Below, piece by piece: positions 33,234-36,458 of a DNA stretch of 36,458 nucleotides. The stretch is from Weissella kandleri (lineage in GTDB: Bacteria > Bacillota > Bacilli > Lactobacillales > Lactobacillaceae), in assembly GCF_001438705.1 (NCBI RefSeq), contig NZ_JQBP01000004.1:59065-95522 (forward strand), in the 5' to 3' direction. Every line of letters starts with the position of its first letter. The first letter of the stretch is position 1. The position numbers were made by a program, and so were the translations under genes. Under the pieces are notes generated by a model, which had not been told where the DNA came from, did not search any database, and saw only the letters and a program-made list of their open reading frames with translations.

Positions 33234-33824
33234 ATGAATCCAATTCCATATGTTATTGAACAGTCTGCCCGCGGGGAGCGTTCATATGATATTTATTCAC
33301 GTTTGTTAATCGATCGGATTATTATGCTGACAGGTGAAATTAATTCGGCGATGGCAGCGACTATTAAAGCACAACTCTTATTCTTGGATGCCCAGGACCC
33401 AGATAAGGATATTTATATGTACATTGATTCACCTGGTGGCGAAGTTGTGGCCGGAATGTCAATTTATGACACGATGAACTTTGTGCACGCAGATGTTCAA
33501 ACTATCGTAGTTGGATTGGCTGCTTCTATGGCGTCAATTTTGGCCTCTTCTGGGGCACGTGGTAAGCGTTTCATGTTGCCTAATTCTGAATTTTTAATTC
33601 ACCAACCAATGGGCGGAACGCAAGGACAAGAAACTGAGATGAAGATAGCTTATGAGCAAATCTTTAAGACTCGGAAGCGCTTAGCACAAGTTTTGGCCGA
33701 TAATTCTGGTCAATCTTTGGAGCGTGTCAATGAAGATATCGAGCGGGATCACTGGCTAGATGCTGATGAGTCGCTTGAGTATGGATTGGTTGATAAGATT
33801 TTAACCAAGTCAAGTGATCGATAA
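33234..33824 (+). CDS. clpP: ATP-dependent Clp protease proteolytic subunit
   Basis: 196 residues, standard length. The catalytic triad Ser98 (AASMASI), His123 (LIHQPMGG) and Asp172 (ERDHWLD) is at canonical positions. It forms the tetradecameric protease chamber that works with ClpX, ClpC or ClpE in protein quality control. Position directly after whiA is common in Lactobacillales. Ribosome site TTAGGAGG precedes ATG 33234. A terminator at 33835 follows. Confidence 0.98.
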   Translation: MNPIPYVIEQSARGERSYDIYSRLLIDRIIMLTGEINSAMAATIKAQLLFLDAQDPDKDIYMYIDSPGGEVVAGMSIYDTMNFVHADVQTIVVGLAASMASILASSGARGKRFMLPNSEFLIHQPMGGTQGQETEMKIAYEQIFKTRKRLAQVLADNSGQSLERVNEDIERDHWLDADESLEYGLVDKILTKSSDR

Positions 33825-33834
33825 AAACTAGGGG

Positions 33835-33869
33835 GAGCTGCGGTCAGGGTATGACGGCGCTCTTTTCTT
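33835..33869 (+). terminator. Terminator of clpP
   Basis: GAGC-GC-GTCA pairs with TGAC-GC-GCTC (one bulge, one mismatch) around GGGTA, followed by TCTTTTCTT. Confidence 0.8.
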
Positions 33870-33892
33870 ATAATAATGGAAGTGAGGGAGCG

Positions 33893-34150
33893 ATGAGACA
33901 GTATAAAGTTATGGCAGAGCCAGATAATGGGGAACATCTTTTAATTGTCGCAAGCGATCGGCCACAACAACCATTAACGTGGGGACAATTAGGACAATTA
34001 TTGAAAAATAATCAATTATATCAAGTTTTGTTAGATCAAAATCGAGGTGCTTTTGAATCTTCCACGTATCAAGATGTTTATGTTGGTTTACGTCATTTGG
34101 AAGATGCAAAGGTATTGTTGACTATTTTAAATGATCTGGATGCAGAATAG
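33893..34150 (+). CDS. Hypothetical protein, 85 residues
   Basis: ATG 33893 is preceded by GTGAGGGAG and by TATAAT at 33869-33874 that overlaps the clpP terminator tail. The protein MRQYKVMAEPDNGEHLLIVA to the end is soluble, with mixed strands then helices (LTWGQLGQLLKNNQLYQVLL, HLEDAKVLLTILNDLDAE). No family is recognised and no catalytic motif is visible. The glyoxalase-fold gene starts 42 bp after its stop with no terminator between, so they may form an operon. A longer reading from 33851 lacks a ribosome site. Confidence 0.72.
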   Translation: MRQYKVMAEPDNGEHLLIVASDRPQQPLTWGQLGQLLKNNQLYQVLLDQNRGAFESSTYQDVYVGLRHLEDAKVLLTILNDLDAE

Positions 34151-34192
34151 TCGTGTTTAAAAGGGTTACTTATGATTATGGGAGTTTGAATA

Positions 34193-34579
34193 ATGGCATT
34201 GAACTTAGGCTTAATTCATCATATTGCTTTGAACGCTTCAAATTATGAGGCGACTCGGCACTTTTATGTCGATTTATTGGGGTTTAAGGTGATTCGAGAA
34301 ACTGTTCGCTTAAATAAACACGATGTAAAGCTGGATTTGCAGATGGGTAATCAGGAATTAGAAATTTTCATTGCTGATAATTTTCCTACGCGTCCTAGTT
34401 ACCCCGAAGCATTGGGATTACGGCATTTAGCGTTTAAAGTCGACAGTTTAGCTGATGTTTTGCAAGAATTTGACCGAATCGGAATTAAATATGAGCCAGT
34501 TCGCTTGGATGACGTAACGCAACGGCCGATGACTTTTTTCTTTGACCCAGATGATCAACCGTTGGAGTTGCACGAATAG
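34193..34579 (+). CDS. VOC/glyoxalase-fold protein (YaeR/SMU1112c-like)
   Basis: 128 residues, one vicinal-oxygen-chelate domain of two beta-alpha-beta-beta-beta modules. Metal ligands expected for glyoxalase I are present: His10 (LIHHIALN), Glu57 (ELEIFI), His78 (GLRHLAFKVD) and Glu125 (PLELHE). The pattern HHIALNASNYEATRHFYVD-LLGF resembles the YaeR/SMU1112c group of small VOC proteins. It may detoxify methylglyoxal-type aldehydes or act in another metal-dependent reaction; the substrate cannot be read from sequence. Ribosome site GGGAG lies about 8 bases before ATG 34193. Confidence 0.85.
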   Translation: MALNLGLIHHIALNASNYEATRHFYVDLLGFKVIRETVRLNKHDVKLDLQMGNQELEIFIADNFPTRPSYPEALGLRHLAFKVDSLADVLQEFDRIGIKYEPVRLDDVTQRPMTFFFDPDDQPLELHE

Positions 34580-34606
34580 GATTAGGCTGTTTTGGCATAA
34601 AAAAGC

Positions 34607-34635
34607 TTGAAACCAAAAATTAATCAGTGTATAAT
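34607..34635 (+). promoter_or_regulatory. Promoter of tRNA-Gln
   Basis: TTGAAA (34607-34612), 17 bp, consensus TATAAT (34630-34635). The predicted start at about 34642 is seven bases before the mature tRNA. Confidence 0.85.
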
Positions 34636-34648
34636 TAATTACATTGAT

Positions 34649-34720
34649 TGGGTATTAGCCAAGCGGTAAGGCACTAGTTTCTGGTACTAGCATGCGCTGG
34701 TTCGAATCCAGCATACCCAG
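34649..34720 (+). tRNA. tRNA-Gln (anticodon CUG)
   Basis: 72-nt cloverleaf. The acceptor TGGGTAT pairs with ATACCCA (34713-34719) with discriminator G. The D arm has GCGGTAAGGC. The anticodon stem CTAGT/ACTAG encloses the loop TTCTGGT, giving CTG. The T arm is GCTGG-TTCGAAT-CCAGC. CCA is not encoded. It has its own strong promoter. Confidence 0.96.
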
Positions 34721-35121
34721 CTAAACGGCTATATATACAGCTGTTAATAGATGTCACTTTTAAGTTTTATCAACGATTTAACCGGTAATAGGTATCGTTA
34801 GATATAACCTAAATCGTGCTTAAAAATGTGTTAGAGTGTGCTCGTTAGTGTGCTCAAAAAATTAAGTTTGCCTGCTGGCATGTTCGTCTTAGCTAACTGT
34901 TAAGGCGATTTTTTTATTTATTTTTCAATTATTTTGATATCGCTAAAAATCATTAAAGCGTGTTTAAAAAAGTCAAATAAAATAAGTAACATTAAGCACC
35001 TTTTTTGTCGAAAAAAATGTATTTTAATTTACAAAAACAAAAGAATAATTGTATTTAATGATGCTATATTATAACTGTATATGAAGATAAATATTATATA
35101 TAAGAATAGGAGTAACATAAT
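34721..35121. other. tRNA-surface protein intergenic region, possible old integration scar
   Basis: No gene is seen. Two GTGTGCTC direct repeats occur within 34836-34857, just 3' of the tRNA gene, a frequent integrase target. On the minus strand a short frame reads MPAGKLNFLSTLTSTL before a stop, which may be chance. A hairpin with T run lies at 34885. An extended -10 TGCTATATT (35062-35070) precedes the surface-protein gene. Confidence 0.35.
34885..34919 (+). terminator. Terminator downstream of tRNA-Gln
   Basis: CGTCTTAGC (34885-34893) pairs with GTTAAGGCG (34899-34907), 9 bp with two wobbles, around TAACT, followed by seven T. Confidence 0.75.
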
Positions 35122-36458
35122 ATGAAGGTCGGTAAATATTTATTAATAAGTACTACAGTTTTAGGTTTGGTTAACCCATTAGTAGCTTTGGCTGACGATC
35201 AAAATAATACCAAGTTATCACAACCTTTGGAAAGTGTAGAACATTCTGACAACCAAAGAGATAGCCAAAAATTAGGAGATAAAAATAAATCTTCTGAATT
35301 GTATAATACGTCCAATGTAAAAGAGGATGGTGTATCTCCAGACAGGGATAAAACGGAAAAGACTTCTGTTAAGCCCGTTGCGGATTCAGAACATATTAAA
35401 TTTGCTGATGCTAATCTTGAAAAAATAGTTATTAAGGCATTACATATACCTAGCAGTCAAAATTATGTAACTTTAGACGACATTAAAAACTTTAGTGGAA
35501 ATTATCTACCTATTCAAAATATTTTTGCTGATTCAATTGAATTTAGTTCTTTAGAAGGACTTGAGGCGTTAAAAAATTTACCATCTAATATCCCTGTAGA
35601 ATTAAGTCTTAGACTTAAGCCTAATGTTTCATTAAAGCCGATAAGTAACTTGAATTTGAAGTGGGGGCTTTCTATTGATAAGGATGGGAAGTGGACAAGC
35701 GAAGATATTAAAGCGTTAAATAGTATTAATGTAGTTGATGGTGGATTGTATAGTGGTCTGGAACTGAGTGCTGGATATGATAGTACACAAAATAAAGATG
35801 GTTTAACAAACGAACAGATAAAAGAGCTTGATCCATTATTTTCAGAGGTAATCAACAAGGGAACCTCTTTAATTAATTTAAACGCACAAGCCATTAGTGA
35901 CTTTACTTATTTTAATAAATTTAAAAATATTCAATTATCGGCAACTAACCAGTATAATATTTTTAATGATTCGCCAATTACGTTAAAAGAAGGGGCTAAA
36001 AATATATCATTTAATTCTCAAATTAAGGGAATTGATGGTACTAGACTGACTGATGACATCTATACTTGGAATACTTCCGATCACAAAGAGGGTATGAATT
36101 ACGGACCTATCAATGGTAAAAATGGTATCTATACCATTAATAACTATATAGATTATAGTCAGGTACCTGGATATATTGTCAGCTATGCTAGTTATATGGA
36201 CGAAAGTGGTAATTACAAGCGTCATTCTTATGCTAATGGGAATACACTTCTATATTCTGGTTATTCTTATTATAAGACGGTTAAAGAAGATGAATTGAAA
36301 ATTGTTAATGTTAATTATGTAGATGAAGAGGGGAATAGCCTGGCTAATTCAGAAGTCTTACGAGGTAATGTAGGTGACTCTTATAAAGCAGATGAGAAGA
36401 CTATTCCAGGATATATCTTTGCAGAAGCAAAAGATGGTAACGAAAGTGGTAAATTTAC
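35122..36458 (+). CDS. Secreted surface protein with MucBP domain, 3' end outside the window
   Basis: ATG 35122 follows AATAGGAGT and the frame stays open for 445 codons to the window end. Residues 1 to about 24 are a Sec signal peptide (MKVGKYLLISTTVLGLVNPL, then VALADD). Residues ~25-90 are a low-complexity Ser/Asp/Lys/Asn stretch. Residues ~90-370 (HIKFADANLEKIVIKALHIP onward) have leucine-rich-repeat-like traits, as in internalin-type surface proteins. From about residue 395 (LKIVNVNYVDEEGNSLANSE) a MucBP domain begins, the mucin-binding repeat of lactobacilli. A sorting signal, if any, lies beyond the window. The role is inferred to be attachment to mucus or host glycans. Confidence 0.85.
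   Translation, partial: MKVGKYLLISTTVLGLVNPLVALADDQNNTKLSQPLESVEHSDNQRDSQKLGDKNKSSELYNTSNVKEDGVSPDRDKTEKTSVKPVADSEHIKFADANLEKIVIKALHIPSSQNYVTLDDIKNFSGNYLPIQNIFADSIEFSSLEGLEALKNLPSNIPVELSLRLKPNVSLKPISNLNLKWGLSIDKDGKWTSEDIKALNSINVVDGGLYSGLELSAGYDSTQNKDGLTNEQIKELDPLFSEVINKGTSLINLNAQAISDFTYFNKFKNIQLSATNQYNIFNDSPITLKEGAKNISFNSQIKGIDGTRLTDDIYTWNTSDHKEGMNYGPINGKNGIYTINNYIDYSQVPGYIVSYASYMDESGNYKRHSYANGNTLLYSGYSYYKTVKEDELKIVNVNYVDEEGNSLANSEVLRGNVGDSYKADEKTIPGYIFAEAKDGNESGKF

Noticed and set aside
1-36458. CRISPR array, insertion sequence or rRNA genes
   Set aside because: No regularly spaced repeats, transposase-like frames or rRNA sequence were seen.

Overview
The window looks like a chromosomal segment of a low-GC, heterofermentative lactic acid bacterium, most likely Weissella or a close relative in the former Leuconostocaceae. 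This is inferred from the core genes (rplM-rpsI, uvrA, rapZ-yvcK-whiA-clpP), a Ddl carrying the Phe typical of D-Ala-D-Lac ligases, duplicated manganese transporters, a KimA-type potassium importer, a xylulokinase, a sugar-acid operon under apparent CcpA control, and sortase/MucBP surface proteins. No database search was possible, so the genus is an inference.

Layout. 1-3232: an upstream terminator, a long coiled-coil protein with a DUF2325-like C-terminus, then the rplM-rpsI operon. 3233-6459: a long AT-rich leader with inverted repeats, an LPKTA-anchored adhesin with a CnaB domain, and a decayed MerR regulator. 6460-13085: a sugar-acid locus made of a LacI regulator divergent from a TIM-barrel isomerase, permease, PfkB kinase and D-2-hydroxyacid dehydrogenase. 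The kinase-dehydrogenase pair is repeated in tandem, and the second dehydrogenase is a deleted pseudogene. 13142-18159: an acetoin/diacetyl reductase, a ComX-like sigma factor, a xylulokinase behind a terminator/attenuator, a frameshifted TatD-like hydrolase and two orphan genes. 18273-30201: uvrA, a 38-residue protein with its own promoter and terminator, KimA, a DUF2785 protein, Ddl, and two MntH paralogues flanking a universal stress protein. 30212-33869: rapZ-yvcK-whiA-clpP. 33893-36458: a small orphan gene, a glyoxalase-fold protein, tRNA-Gln(CUG) and the start of a MucBP surface protein cut by the window end.

How the genes work together. The most interesting unit is 6460-13048. LacI regulator, isomerase-fold protein, permease, PfkB kinase and 2-hydroxyacid dehydrogenase match the composition of the Pseudomonas kguE-kguK-kguT-kguD operon with its LacI-type regulator PtxS, which takes 2-ketogluconate to 6-phosphogluconate. 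In a phosphoketolase organism this would feed 6-phosphogluconate dehydrogenase and then xylulose 5-phosphate, where the nearby xylulokinase also delivers. CcpA-type cre sites lie inside both promoters of this locus. A second theme is metal and ion homeostasis: two MntH transporters, one behind an inverted repeat and a long potentially structured leader, a small putative metal-homeostasis peptide, and KimA.
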